Virus record (IMG/VR): IMGVR_UViG_3300034104_003607
Location: 1 to 31,970 of that record
Reading direction: 5' to 3' (one strand)
Length of the DNA: 31,970 nt
Origin: a virus
In this document: positions 18,687-26,747 of the stretch, in pieces
Layout: each line of letters begins with the position of its first letter
Numbering within the stretch: position 1 is the stretch's first letter
The notes under the pieces: generated by a model
What the model was told of the DNA's origin: nothing
Databases searched by the model: none
Seen by the model: only the letters and a program-made list of their open reading frames with translations
Position numbers and translations under genes: made by a program

Positions 18687-21223
18687 ATCCGCACCCCCAT
18701 CCTGAAGTCGACCGGGTCGTCGGAGATAATCAGTTCTCGCCTCGCCCTCGTCACGCCGACGTACTCGACGCGACGCTCCTCGTCGTGCTGCGCCCTGTCG
18801 GACGACCGAGCCTCGTGGATCTTGCGGGTCAGGGTCGTCGACAGGACGACAACGTCGGCCTCCATGCCTTTCGCCGAGTGGACGCTCCCGAGGCGAATCT
18901 GTGGCCGTGCGGCCAAATCGGCGCCCCACTTCAGGGCCGCCGCCCGAAACTTCTCGCCGCCGTCGACCAGATCGGCCCAGGTTCCACCAAGCACCCTGTC
19001 CACCATGGCCTGCGTCATGCCGGTGTCGCCGAGCGCCGACGGAAAGACAGCGTCCCAGCGGCGCTGCGTCTCCTCGCGGCGCCAGTTGGTCTTGGTGCCC
19101 CGCTCCAGCAGCGGGCCGTCCTTTCCTCGCGACGGAATCTCCTCGATGGCGCAGGCGAAGTCTTCGCCAGAAACAGCCTCGCCGTGTTCGAGATCCCAGA
19201 GCGCCCGGATCCCACGAAGGACCGCCGTGTCACTCTTTGCCTTGAGTTTCGCGAACGGCAGCCGCTTCTTGCGAAGCACTGCGGCCCACTCGTCCAGCAT
19301 GAAGTTGCATCGGGCGAGGATCAGCGTGGGCTTCGTCGGATCGAGGCCGGGCACCACGCTGTCGGCACCCTGGCCGCGAGAAATCCTGCCGTCGTGGTCG
19401 GCCGGGGACACCTCCCTGTCGAAGTACCCCTCGTGCATTTGCCGCAGGCACTTCTCGCCGAGCGACAAGATCGGCGCGGGGCACCGGTATGACTTCGGCA
19501 TGATCCGCTTCTTGTCGGCAGGCCACGACATGAAGTGCTTGGAGTCAGAGCCGCAGAATCCGTAGATCGAGTTCCCGGTGACATAGCCGTTTTCGACGAC
19601 GTAGGTGTGGTATTTCTCGACTTCGAGGCTGTAGACCCTCGCCGTACTTCCAGGGGCGAGCCTGCGAATCGACTTGACGGCGACCCACTCGCAGTGCGAC
19701 CCGACCGTCCTGCTGCCTCGCGGCCCAGTTCCTCGCTTCTTCCTCTCCAGAACGCCGTCGATGAGCCGTGGCGCCAAGTGAATACCGGGCAACACATTGA
19801 CAGCCTGAAGAAACCGGCCGGCGCGGCAGCCGTTCTTGCTCCTGTCTGCTTTTTGACAGAACGGAAACAGGATGTCTCGGTCGTGGTCGTCGAGGCATCG
19901 GCGACCGGAATCAGTCATGTCGCCCATTGCGGAGAACACGCCGTCGATGAACTCTCGGCTCAGGTTCGTCTTCCCGTGCGGCGGCCGAAACGTCACCTGC
20001 GGGATGCCGTACCGGCACGACACGATCTGCTCGTGCATTCTGGCATCGCGGTCGGTGTCGAACACTTTGAGAACCCAGACAGAGTCAGCGTCTTCTTGAT
20101 TCATTCGCATCTTGAGCCTGAACTCGCCGTTCTTCTCGGATCGCTTTTTCGAGAACATCTGCACCGTACCTACCCGCCACCGGTTGCCTTTTCGCATCAG
20201 GTAGGTCGCGTATGCCTCGCGCTTTTTCGTTCGGACGTACCACTTGTGGTTCGTCGTACAGACTGACTTGGTGCCGTCCTCGAACGTGACCTCGATCAAG
20301 TCTCGCGAATCAACATCTCGCCACGCCTTTCTGAACGGGATCTGCTTGCTCGTTCCGTAGAACCTACCCTCGTTCTTCGAGAACGCGATCAGTTTGTCGG
20401 TCCTGGGGTCGAGATCCTCGATCGGCTTGTAGCCAGACGCGGTCAGGACGGGTGTCCCTTCAAGGGAGCATTGAAAGGGATCTCCCGCGACGTAAACCCA
20501 CGCCACCTCCGGCCCGTTGGCGAGCCGGCGGCAGACCTTGTCCACCAAGGCCGAGGCATCCTGTGCCTCGTCGAAGATCCACGCCCTCACGCCGGCCGGC
20601 AGTTCGCCTTCCGGGTCAGTGAAGTAGAAGCCGTCGGCCTCGAAGTGGATGCCGGCGTACCGGGCAAGCAGGTCCGTAAAGTCAGACCTGTTCTCCAGAC
20701 GCTTGGCCTGCTCGTAACGGTCAACCAACTGCTTGCAACGGGCGAACGGCGGCACCTCTCGGCCGGCGCGCACCATCCTCTCAACCGTTTTCTTGAGCGG
20801 CTCAATACGCGCCCGGCTGACATCCCAGCATTCCAGTGCTGCGGCCGCCGTCTTGTCTCCAGCATATCTGACCCGGCCGTCGTCCTCGTCCAGTAGCGTC
20901 CGGATGTCGACCTTCAGGGCTCCGGCAAGCCAAATCTGGCTCTCCTTCTTGTCGTCGATCATCTGGCCCTTCACGATCCCCAACTGCTTGTGGCAGATGC
21001 CGTGGGCCGTCTTGAACCAGCCGTCTCGGGACAGAACCTCCACCGGAACGCCCCAGGCGAGGCTCGCCCGCTCGACGGCCTCCTGCCGGGCGGCCTTCGT
21101 CATGCTTGCGAAACCGACAGCAAACGGGCTGCCGCCGAGGGCCGACTTGGCCCCCTCCATGACCCGGAGAAGTTCCGTAGTCTTCCCAGACCCCGCAGAT
21201 CCAATGAGCATTGCTGTTTTCAT
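18683..21223 (-). CDS. UvrD/Rep-like superfamily 1 DNA helicase interrupted by an intein
   Basis: 846 residues as translated; about 546 after splicing. Walker A GSAGSGKT at 8-15, Walker B WIFDEAQD at 215-222, motif III split as AGDPFQ|SIYGFCGS by the intein, RCPAPI soon after the junction, and near the C-terminus VHSAKGMEADVV and EERRVEYVGVTRARREL (motifs V and VI). It unwinds DNA 3'-5' during phage replication or repair. ATG 21223 is chosen for the usual short distance to Walker A; a GTG at 21313 would add 30 residues with CPVC but lacks a ribosome site. Separated from the primase gene by a 137-bp AT-rich region. Confidence 0.93.
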   Translation of the reverse strand: MKTAMLIGSAGSGKTTELLRVMEGAKSALGGSPFAVGFASMTKAARQEAVERASLAWGVPVEVLSRDGWFKTAHGICHKQLGIVKGQMIDDKKESQIWLAGALKVDIRTLLDEDDGRVRYAGDKTAAAALECWDVSRARIEPLKKTVERMVRAGREVPPFARCKQLVDRYEQAKRLENRSDFTDLLARYAGIHFEADGFYFTDPEGELPAGVRAWIFDEAQDASALVDKVCRRLANGPEVAWVYVAGDPFQCSLEGTPVLTASGYKPIEDLDPRTDKLIAFSKNEGRFYGTSKQIPFRKAWRDVDSRDLIEVTFEDGTKSVCTTNHKWYVRTKKREAYATYLMRKGNRWRVGTVQMFSKKRSEKNGEFRLKMRMNQEDADSVWVLKVFDTDRDARMHEQIVSCRYGIPQVTFRPPHGKTNLSREFIDGVFSAMGDMTDSGRRCLDDHDRDILFPFCQKADRSKNGCRAGRFLQAVNVLPGIHLAPRLIDGVLERKKRGTGPRGSRTVGSHCEWVAVKSIRRLAPGSTARVYSLEVEKYHTYVVENGYVTGNSIYGFCGSDSKHFMSWPADKKRIMPKSYRCPAPILSLGEKCLRQMHEGYFDREVSPADHDGRISRGQGADSVVPGLDPTKPTLILARCNFMLDEWAAVLRKKRLPFAKLKAKSDTAVLRGIRALWDLEHGEAVSGEDFACAIEEIPSRGKDGPLLERGTKTNWRREETQRRWDAVFPSALGDTGMTQAMVDRVLGGTWADLVDGGEKFRAAALKWGADLAARPQIRLGSVHSAKGMEADVVVLSTTLTRKIHEARSSDRAQHDEERRVEYVGVTRARRELIISDDPVDFRMGVRI
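19571..20470 (-). other. intein in the helicase motif III
   Basis: 300 residues (252-551 of the precursor). Block A begins CSLEGTPVLTASGYKPIEDL, block B has TTNHKWYV, block F is VYSLEVEKYHTYVV and block G ends YVTGN followed by Ser as the +1 nucleophile. The penultimate residue is Gly where His is usual. No LAGLIDADG motifs are seen; the middle (DARMHEQIVSCRYGIPQ) looks like a non-endonuclease insert or a degraded homing domain. The insertion splits Gln-Ser in the conserved GDPxQSI motif, a known hot spot for helicase inteins. Confidence 0.93.
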
Positions 21224-21360
21224 GACCACAAAACCAAAAACCGTTTTATTCCCAGGATTTGTGGTACGTCGTAAACCCTTGCAAACAGGGCACTTACGAC
21301 GCGAAAACCACAAAACCAGAAAACCAACGCAAAATGAGGATGCGAAACGTCGTTTTTTTT
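21224..21360. promoter_or_regulatory. AT-rich intergenic region with hairpin and direct repeats
   Basis: Between primase stop and helicase start lies the least GC-rich stretch of the window. ACCACAAAACCA occurs at 21225-21236 and 21307-21318, flanking a hairpin with 8-bp arms CGTCGTAA (21267-21274) and TTACGACG (21294-21301) plus an inner CCCT/AGGG pairing. Eight consecutive T on the plus strand end the region. This could hold the helicase promoter/operator or a replication origin; the sequence does not decide. Confidence 0.55.
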
Positions 21361-23076
21361 CTAATTACTAGCCGGAACTTCCACGGTCGCCCGGAAGCCG
21401 TCGGGCACCTCGCCGGCAGCGATCCGCTCCAGGGCGCGGATATGCCGCCCGGTGAACCGGATGTACCGCCGGGATGACCCGCCGTCGCTCAGGTGCCGGC
21501 CGGTCAGGAAACTGGCCTCCCCGGTCGAGGCGAGGATCAGCCGCTTCATCTTGAGTTTGTCGCCCTCCTCAAGACGCCGCTGGGGCCGCCCAATGTCCTC
21601 CCAGAGCCTCGACCAGCCAAACCAGAGTTCCCACACGCCGTCCTTGGATCGGACCCACACGGGCCTCCCAGACGGGTCTGGCTCGCCGTCGTCCTCTTCC
21701 TCCTCGCCCGGCTCGGGGACGATGCACAGGGAGTCGAGGATCCAGCCCGCCACGGCGGCGTACCGGAGGTTCTCGGCCGTCGCCTCCTCCTGCAGAGCCT
21801 CGTCCATCAGTTTGGCCTTGAGTCCCCGGGCCGCCGGCTGGCCGGCTCGCGGGCCACGGGTGCGGGCCGCCGTGCCGCACCAGATGACGCCCCACTCCTC
21901 CGGTACGGCGTCGAGGATGACCGTGTGGGTGGCCTCCAGAACGGCGCAGGCAACCTTGGCCGCCGACCGGTAGGTCTCAGCGTCCATGGTTACGTCTACC
22001 GTCTTGGTCTCGCCCTTCGAGAACACCGGGATCGAGAGGACGAACGTGACCGGGTCAGAATGGACGACCTTGAGCCGCCACTGGCCCGGGAACCACTCGC
22101 CGTCCCGGTACTCCAGGCCGTTCAGGGTGAATGGGCAGTCCACGCGATCTTCTTCGGTCGGCCCGTCGTCTTCGCCTCCGGACTCGATCCGCTCGGCGAG
22201 TTTCTGCTTCAGGAACTCCGGCCCGCCTCCCTCCGACCGCACCTTGATGGCCCACCGCAGTTGGCCACGCCAGATGTTCTCGACTTCATGCTCGGGGAGC
22301 GGCGGAACGCACTGGGTCGCGTTGATCGCCTTGGACTCGATCAGGGTGTCCTGCTGTTCCTGCGGGTCGTGGGGGTCCAGCATCTTCACGCACTTCGAGG
22401 CGATGTAGCGAACCATCGTCAAGTGCCTCGACCCGGCGTCGGCCTTCTTGTGGAGGATCTCGCTGGCCGGCGCCTTGCCGATCTCGCTGCCCCGGCCGCC
22501 CGTCGCCGCGACGATCGCCTGCATGAGTTGCGGCGGGATCTCGGCAACGTCGACCTCGTCGGGGCCGAATCCGTACTTCCACCGGTATCTGACGCCCGAG
22601 GCGTGAACGCTGGGCGGAAACACCGACTGCGCCCCCTTGCCGCCGCCGCCGATCCGCACCTCCAGGCCGCCGATCTTGATGACAGCCTGCTCCGGCAGGC
22701 GATCGTCGAACCGGAAGATCCGATGCTCGCTGCGGTGCGAGATGTAGGTCGGCGTCTCGACCAGATGCAGGCCGAACTTCTCGGCCGTCTCTTTGCCGGC
22801 CTCGTCGTCCCACTCGATGTCGACGATGCCTGACTCTTTGCCGAGGGCCACGCCGATGTTCGCGTTCGTCACGCCGTCGAACCAATCGGCCAGCGTGTCC
22901 TCGTCGGTGGTGGCGATCCGCTGCCACTTCGGATGCACCGGATGCTTGCCGGGCGTCCCGCACGCCGTCCCGTAGTGGCAGGTGCAGGTCTTGCCGTCCT
23001 CGCGAAGCCCGTTGATCGGGAGCGCCCGCCAGCCCTTCGCCGCGTAGAGCGCAGCGGCTTTGAACATATCTTCCAT
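21361..23076 (-). CDS. bifunctional DNA primase/polymerase (prim-pol, AEP superfamily)
   Basis: 571 residues. The prim-pol N-domain is recognisable: AAALYAAKGWRALPI at the start, the cysteine segment CTCHYGTACGTPGKHP (31-46), NIGVALGKESGIVDIEWDD (73-91) supplying the catalytic acidic residues, and GGGGKGAQSVFPPSVHASG further on. The C-terminal half lacks a clear helicase Walker motif. Archaeo-eukaryotic-type prim-pols prime and extend DNA in phages and plasmids. ATG 23076 has a full GGAGGTGA ribosome site. A strong terminator sits just upstream of that site. Confidence 0.88.
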   Translation of the reverse strand: MEDMFKAAALYAAKGWRALPINGLREDGKTCTCHYGTACGTPGKHPVHPKWQRIATTDEDTLADWFDGVTNANIGVALGKESGIVDIEWDDEAGKETAEKFGLHLVETPTYISHRSEHRIFRFDDRLPEQAVIKIGGLEVRIGGGGKGAQSVFPPSVHASGVRYRWKYGFGPDEVDVAEIPPQLMQAIVAATGGRGSEIGKAPASEILHKKADAGSRHLTMVRYIASKCVKMLDPHDPQEQQDTLIESKAINATQCVPPLPEHEVENIWRGQLRWAIKVRSEGGGPEFLKQKLAERIESGGEDDGPTEEDRVDCPFTLNGLEYRDGEWFPGQWRLKVVHSDPVTFVLSIPVFSKGETKTVDVTMDAETYRSAAKVACAVLEATHTVILDAVPEEWGVIWCGTAARTRGPRAGQPAARGLKAKLMDEALQEEATAENLRYAAVAGWILDSLCIVPEPGEEEEDDGEPDPSGRPVWVRSKDGVWELWFGWSRLWEDIGRPQRRLEEGDKLKMKRLILASTGEASFLTGRHLSDGGSSRRYIRFTGRHIRALERIAAGEVPDGFRATVEVPASN

Positions 23077-23092
23077 GAATCACCTCCATGCG

Positions 23093-23136
23093 AAAAAATG
23101 GCGCCGCCGGGGAGGGGGACCAGCCCCGGCGGCGCC
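23093..23136 (-). terminator. strong intrinsic terminator immediately upstream of the primase ribosome site
   Basis: On the minus strand GGCGCCGCCGGGG (complement 23124-23136) pairs perfectly over 13 bp with 23100-23112, 11-nt loop, followed by ATTTTTT. It lies between the upstream gene's stop at 23269 and the primase ATG at 23076, with only about 10 nt left before the ribosome site. Confidence 0.92.
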
Positions 23137-23268
23137 TTGCGGCTGTCTGGTGCGGCTGTGGGAGAAGGCACCCCGCAGTCAGACAACTTCCAGCGTTACG
23201 ACGCCACTACTGGCTAGGCGACCGGCCCACGAGTCTGTGGGTTTCAGGCCGCCGGCCCAGCCGTTGAA

Positions 23269-24045
23269 CTACTCCTCGCCGAGGTCGTCAGACGCGACCG
23301 CCGAGGCAATCGGAGGCGCGGTGAACATGGCGCGGATCGGGTCGGCGTAGACGCGCTTCGCAACGTCGCCCTGCGCCTGCGTGATGGTGCCGACGAGGCG
23401 AGGAACGATCTGGCTGTAGGGCTGGCCACCCTTGCCCTTCGCCTTCACCAACTTCAGCCCGATGACCGCCTCGTGCGGGAACACCGGCAGACGCTTGAGA
23501 AACGGGATGATGTTCCTCAGTGACCCGGGGCCGACGGTGACGAGGATGGGCCACGTTTCGCCCTGGCGAAGAATCGCCAGAACACGGGCTTCCTTGCACC
23601 GCTTCCCGTTGCCGTTCCGACCCGAACCGTAGCCAAACTCAGGCCCGGTCGAGAGCGACACCCAATCGTACTTTCGCTCGCCGATCCGGTACCGCTCCAG
23701 CGACTCCGGGTTGATGGACCCGAGTTCGTCCGACACGCGGTACGCGACCTGCAGGTCGTTCGTGACGAGGACCGGCCGCATCTCGGACGGATCTTCCTCT
23801 GGCCACAAGACACCTCGCTTTCCGATGCCGACCAGCAGGCCGACGATCTCGTCGCTGGTCGTGACGTTGCCGTCAACGTCAATCGACCACTGCGTCGCCC
23901 CGCCCAGCGGCGTCTTGACGCGAACGAGGTCCGTCTCCTGCATCCCCTCGCCTTCGAGGTTCGAGGCGATGATCTGCATTTGCCTCGAATCCGGAGCGAG
24001 GGCCGGGTAATCAACCGCCTTCACCGCCAACTCTGCCGTGGCCAT
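23269..24045 (-). CDS. replication-associated phage protein, candidate SSB-like
   Basis: 258 residues. LVRVKTPLGGATQWSIDVDG, RPVLVTNDLQVAYRV, a Gly-rich NGNGKRCKEARV and PGSLRNIIPFLKRL follow the layout of phage proteins often encoded next to prim-pol genes and suspected of single-strand binding. The C-terminus ASDDLGEE is acidic, as in SSB tails. CAGGAGG is 6 nt before the ATG. The gene ends about 130 nt before a strong terminator. The SSB idea is inference; no OB-fold motif can be shown by eye. Confidence 0.65.
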   Translation of the reverse strand: MATAELAVKAVDYPALAPDSRQMQIIASNLEGEGMQETDLVRVKTPLGGATQWSIDVDGNVTTSDEIVGLLVGIGKRGVLWPEEDPSEMRPVLVTNDLQVAYRVSDELGSINPESLERYRIGERKYDWVSLSTGPEFGYGSGRNGNGKRCKEARVLAILRQGETWPILVTVGPGSLRNIIPFLKRLPVFPHEAVIGLKLVKAKGKGGQPYSQIVPRLVGTITQAQGDVAKRVYADPIRAMFTAPPIASAVASDDLGEE

Positions 24046-24084
24046 TTGTGGCCTCCTGTAGTTATTCGGAACCGACCAAGTACG

Positions 24085-24534
24085 TCAGCCAACCGTGACA
24101 TGACGTAGTTTCATCTCCGTGTATTCACCGACGAGGCCGTCGAACGGCGTCCCGGCGGCGAACGGAGAGCCGGCCTCCCTGCCGGCTTCCTTTGCCCGCT
24201 CGACGAGCCACGCCTTGAGCGTGGTCGTCGCAACCGTCGTGATCGCATCCTCGATCCCGGCGGCACGCGCTGCCTCCAGCACCGCGTCTCGCCGATCCTT
24301 CGGCACCGACAGGTGAAGGCTCTCCTCCACCCGCCAACTCCTCCCTGCGACCCGAACTCCGTCGAGCCGTTGCGTCGTCATCTCCTCCACGGCGAGCGTC
24401 TCCAAATTCGCCCTCCGCTTCTTCATGTCGTCGACCTGTGCAGAAAGCGTGCCAATCTGCTTGTCGAGCGACGAGATTTCTTCAAGAAGCCCCGACAGCC
24501 CGTCGTGTGCTTCTGTAGCCAATAATGAGTGCAT
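24085..24534 (-). CDS. coiled-coil protein, possibly Gp157-like
   Basis: 149 residues. A long N-terminal coiled coil (LLEEISSLDKQIGTLSAQVDDMKK, then RRANLETLAVEE) is followed by a compact domain with SWRVEESLHLSVPKDRRDAV, reminiscent of siphovirus Gp157 proteins. AGGAGG about 6 nt upstream decides ATG 24534, which overlaps the SNF2 gene by 53 nt. It belongs to the replication module. Confidence 0.6.
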   Translation of the reverse strand: MHSLLATEAHDGLSGLLEEISSLDKQIGTLSAQVDDMKKRRANLETLAVEEMTTQRLDGVRVAGRSWRVEESLHLSVPKDRRDAVLEAARAAGIEDAITTVATTTLKAWLVERAKEAGREAGSPFAAGTPFDGLVGEYTEMKLRHVTVG

Positions 24535-25858
24535 CAATGACCTCCTGCCTGCTTTCGAGCGCCTTGTAGACTGAACCGTCGACAGTCATGCCGCCGTCTA
24601 CCGTAGCGACAAGGCTGTAGAAGTGCGTTTTCTTGGTCTGGCCTGGGCGGTGCAGCCTTGCGATCGCCTGCAGGTACTCGCTCAGGCTGTGGCCCAGCGA
24701 GTAGAACACGCCGTAGGCCGCCCTGGTCAGGTCGATGCCGATGCCACCGCTGGCTGTGTTGGCCACAAGCACCGTTGTCTTTCCGGCCTGCCAATCGGCC
24801 AGTTCGTTCTGACGGCCGTTCAAGACACTGACCTCGCGGCCAGCATTTTTGCACGCAGCCACGGCAGCCTCGCCGTCGGCCTTGAAGCGGTGAAACACGA
24901 CGAGCGGCTCGCTGGGGTCCAAACAGTCGAGGATATCAGCCAGCGCCGCCCCCTTGCTGGGAGTGTCGTCGATTTTCTTGGCGTCCCGATCTCCGTCGGC
25001 GTGGACATTCCCGCCGCAGATTTCGAGTAGCCGCGTCAACTGCACCAGCACGTTGGCGGGCGTCACCTCGGCGTCACCGATCGTGGCGCAGAAATCCTGC
25101 TCCAGCGCCTTGTAGAGCCGGGCTTCTGCCGGCGAGAGTTCTACGTCCACTTGCTCGTGCATGATGTCTGGCAGATCCAAAACGTCCTCTGACCGTCGAT
25201 GAAACGTCGTTTCTGCAACCTTCGTGCCAAACTCATCTGTGTTTCTGTAGCCAACTACCCACCCTGGGTAGCCTGGGCGGGATATGGCGTATCGTGACCG
25301 AAAGGCCGTATAGGAAGTTCCGAACGTCTTGCACTCCGGGGATTCGACGGCCCGGTAGACGCCGTAGGCATCAAGCGGCGAGTGGGCGAGCATGGTGCCC
25401 GACAGGCCGACCCGCTTGGCGGTCGGGTTCTTTTTGCCCATTCGTGCGGCCCACCGCGAGGCGGTGCCGGATGGACTCTTGAGTTTGTGGATCTCGTCGT
25501 AGACGAGGCAGTCCCACGGCGTCTTTTCGAGCGACGGGATTCGCCACGCCGACTCGTAGTTCGTGACGACAATGACCGGCCTGGAGTCCGAGAGGGCGGC
25601 CCGCAAGGCCTCGTCCTTCTGCTTGGACGACCCCTTGTCCAGCAGCACGACACGCCACTCGGGCAGCCAGAGCCCGGCCTGCTTTTTCCACGCCGGGATC
25701 ACGGCCTTCGGGCAGCACACCAGAACCCTTGCGAGATTTTCAGCCCGCAGGATCTCAAGAAGGGCGCGCGACTTGCCTGTGCCCATCCCCATGTGCAGGA
25801 GAACGCATAGCCGGCCGAGCGCCCACTGAACTGCCTCTTGCTGGTGTTTCCAGAGCAT
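24482..25858 (-). CDS. SNF2-family DEAD-like helicase
   Basis: 458 residues. Motif I GMGTGKS at 24-30, motif II DEIH at 121-124, motif III SGT at 153-155, and near the end NTASGGIGIDLTRA and HRPGQTKKT (motifs V and VI) give a complete SF2 SNF2-type ATPase. Phage members accompany replication and recombination genes. AAGGAGG lies before ATG 25858, favouring it over a start at 25894. A TTGACC/TATCTT promoter candidate lies directly upstream. Confidence 0.93.
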   Translation of the reverse strand: MLWKHQQEAVQWALGRLCVLLHMGMGTGKSRALLEILRAENLARVLVCCPKAVIPAWKKQAGLWLPEWRVVLLDKGSSKQKDEALRAALSDSRPVIVVTNYESAWRIPSLEKTPWDCLVYDEIHKLKSPSGTASRWAARMGKKNPTAKRVGLSGTMLAHSPLDAYGVYRAVESPECKTFGTSYTAFRSRYAISRPGYPGWVVGYRNTDEFGTKVAETTFHRRSEDVLDLPDIMHEQVDVELSPAEARLYKALEQDFCATIGDAEVTPANVLVQLTRLLEICGGNVHADGDRDAKKIDDTPSKGAALADILDCLDPSEPLVVFHRFKADGEAAVAACKNAGREVSVLNGRQNELADWQAGKTTVLVANTASGGIGIDLTRAAYGVFYSLGHSLSEYLQAIARLHRPGQTKKTHFYSLVATVDGGMTVDGSVYKALESRQEVIDALIIGYRSTRRAVGAS

Positions 25859-25880
25859 CTGCCCCTCCTTGGCGGAAGGG

Positions 25881-25908
25881 AAGATAGCAGTCACTGGCTA
25901 CCGGTCAA
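25881..25908 (-). promoter_or_regulatory. candidate sigma-70-type promoter for the SNF2-to-SSB operon
   Basis: On the minus strand TTGACC (25903-25908), 16-nt spacer, TATCTT (25881-25886); ATG 25858 follows 23 nt later with its ribosome site. The -35 box overlaps the end of the regulator gene (GTT GAC CGG TAG). The same TTGACCGGTAG string precedes the VRR-NUC gene near 12207. Confidence 0.5.
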
Positions 25909-26416
25909 CAGTTTTTCGCTTGCGGCCGCGCTTTTTGCCGGCCTGCTCCAGTTTGGACACCTCCGCCGCGTGTCGCTGGCACGACTCGCGGGAGACGATC
26001 CAGATTCGAGCGCCGCCGGCCCGCCCGGAGGTCAGGACACGGCCCACGATCTTCCCGCTTTCGACGAGCCGTGGCACGAGCGTCCAGTAGACGCCCATGG
26101 CTTTGGCGGCCTCCTCTACGCTGATGGCGTCGCCGAAGGCGATTCGGGGCCGCTTCTTGGAGGCCAGCGCCTTCACCATCCCGGGCCGCAGATCCAGGGC
26201 CGTCCTGGGCCGTCGCGTGACGACCCGCTTTTCGATGTAGTCCTGATAGTTCTGCTCGCAGTCCTCTCTGGAGTAGACGGCGAACTCCCGCCCGTCCTGG
26301 CCGGAGACCGCCCGGGAGACGATGTCCCCCTTGGCGGCCATCTTGGCTGGCCGAGACCAGTGAACCCCCATGAGGCAGGCTGCCTCCCACGGCCCGATTG
26401 CTTCGTCGTTGCTCAT
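25898..26416 (-). CDS. DNA-binding protein with duplicated winged-helix domain
   Basis: 172 residues. Two homologous halves are visible: IGPWEAACLMGVHWSRPAKM ... AVYSREDCEQNYQ and ISVEEAAKAMGVYWTLVPRL ... WIVSRESCQRHAA, each an excisionase/MerR-like winged helix with a wing ending SRE-C. The C-terminus KKRGRKRKTVDR is very basic. It faces the integrase operon across a divergent promoter gap, which fits a regulator or directionality factor. Confidence 0.8.
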   Translation of the reverse strand: MSNDEAIGPWEAACLMGVHWSRPAKMAAKGDIVSRAVSGQDGREFAVYSREDCEQNYQDYIEKRVVTRRPRTALDLRPGMVKALASKKRPRIAFGDAISVEEAAKAMGVYWTLVPRLVESGKIVGRVLTSGRAGGARIWIVSRESCQRHAAEVSKLEQAGKKRGRKRKTVDR

Positions 26417-26444
26417 GCCGGTATTCTCGGCACAGACCCCCTGC

Positions 26445-26473
26445 TTGACAATGCTACTGGAGGCGAGAACAAT
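26445..26473 (+). promoter_or_regulatory. candidate sigma-70 promoter for the integrase operon
   Basis: Perfect -35 TTGACA (26445-26450), 17-nt spacer and AACAAT (26468-26473) as a 4/6 -10 box, about 30 nt before the ATG at 26502. It lies in the only divergent gap of the right half of the window. Confidence 0.5.
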
Positions 26474-26501
26474 CTACTGCGTCACAAGGAGGAGACGCAA
26501 G

Positions 26502-26699
26502 ATGAAGCGATGGATCGTAGTGATTGATTGGATTGACGGTGACGTTGAGGACTCCGACGAGTTGACCGTTCTCGCGAGAAGCGAGGCCGAGGCTGTGACT
26601 GCGGCGGTTGAGTCGTGGGTGGAATCAAACGAATGGCCGTCCTGTGCGTTGCAGGGCGTCTCGGTTTTCTCTCCGAAACGACTTCGGGGACTTGCCTGA
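26502..26699 (+). CDS. small acidic protein preceding the integrase
   Basis: 65 residues, MKRWIVVIDWIDGDVEDSDE at the start, acidic, then a helix with LARSEAEAVTAAVESWV. AAGGAGGAG is about 8 nt upstream of ATG 26502. No domain recognised. Its place directly upstream of the integrase and opposite the double-HTH gene suggests a switch-region role, but this is positional inference. Confidence 0.7.
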   Translation: MKRWIVVIDWIDGDVEDSDELTVLARSEAEAVTAAVESWVESNEWPSCALQGVSVFSPKRLRGLA

Positions 26700-26747
26700 C
26701 CGCAGGGAGGTGGTAGATCACCGCTACGGCGGGTCGGAGAACCACCC

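Noticed and set aside
18605-19565. Two plus-strand ORFs of about 300 codons
   Set aside because: Both are shadows antisense to the helicase C-terminal part, which has intact motifs V and VI.
18683-21223. Frameshift or chimera in the helicase because of a 300-residue insertion
   Set aside because: The insertion has intein blocks A, B, F and G, stays in frame and splits the protein exactly at a known intein site.
21493-22833. 446-codon plus-strand ORF
   Set aside because: Antisense to the prim-pol gene; composition is that of a GC-driven open frame.
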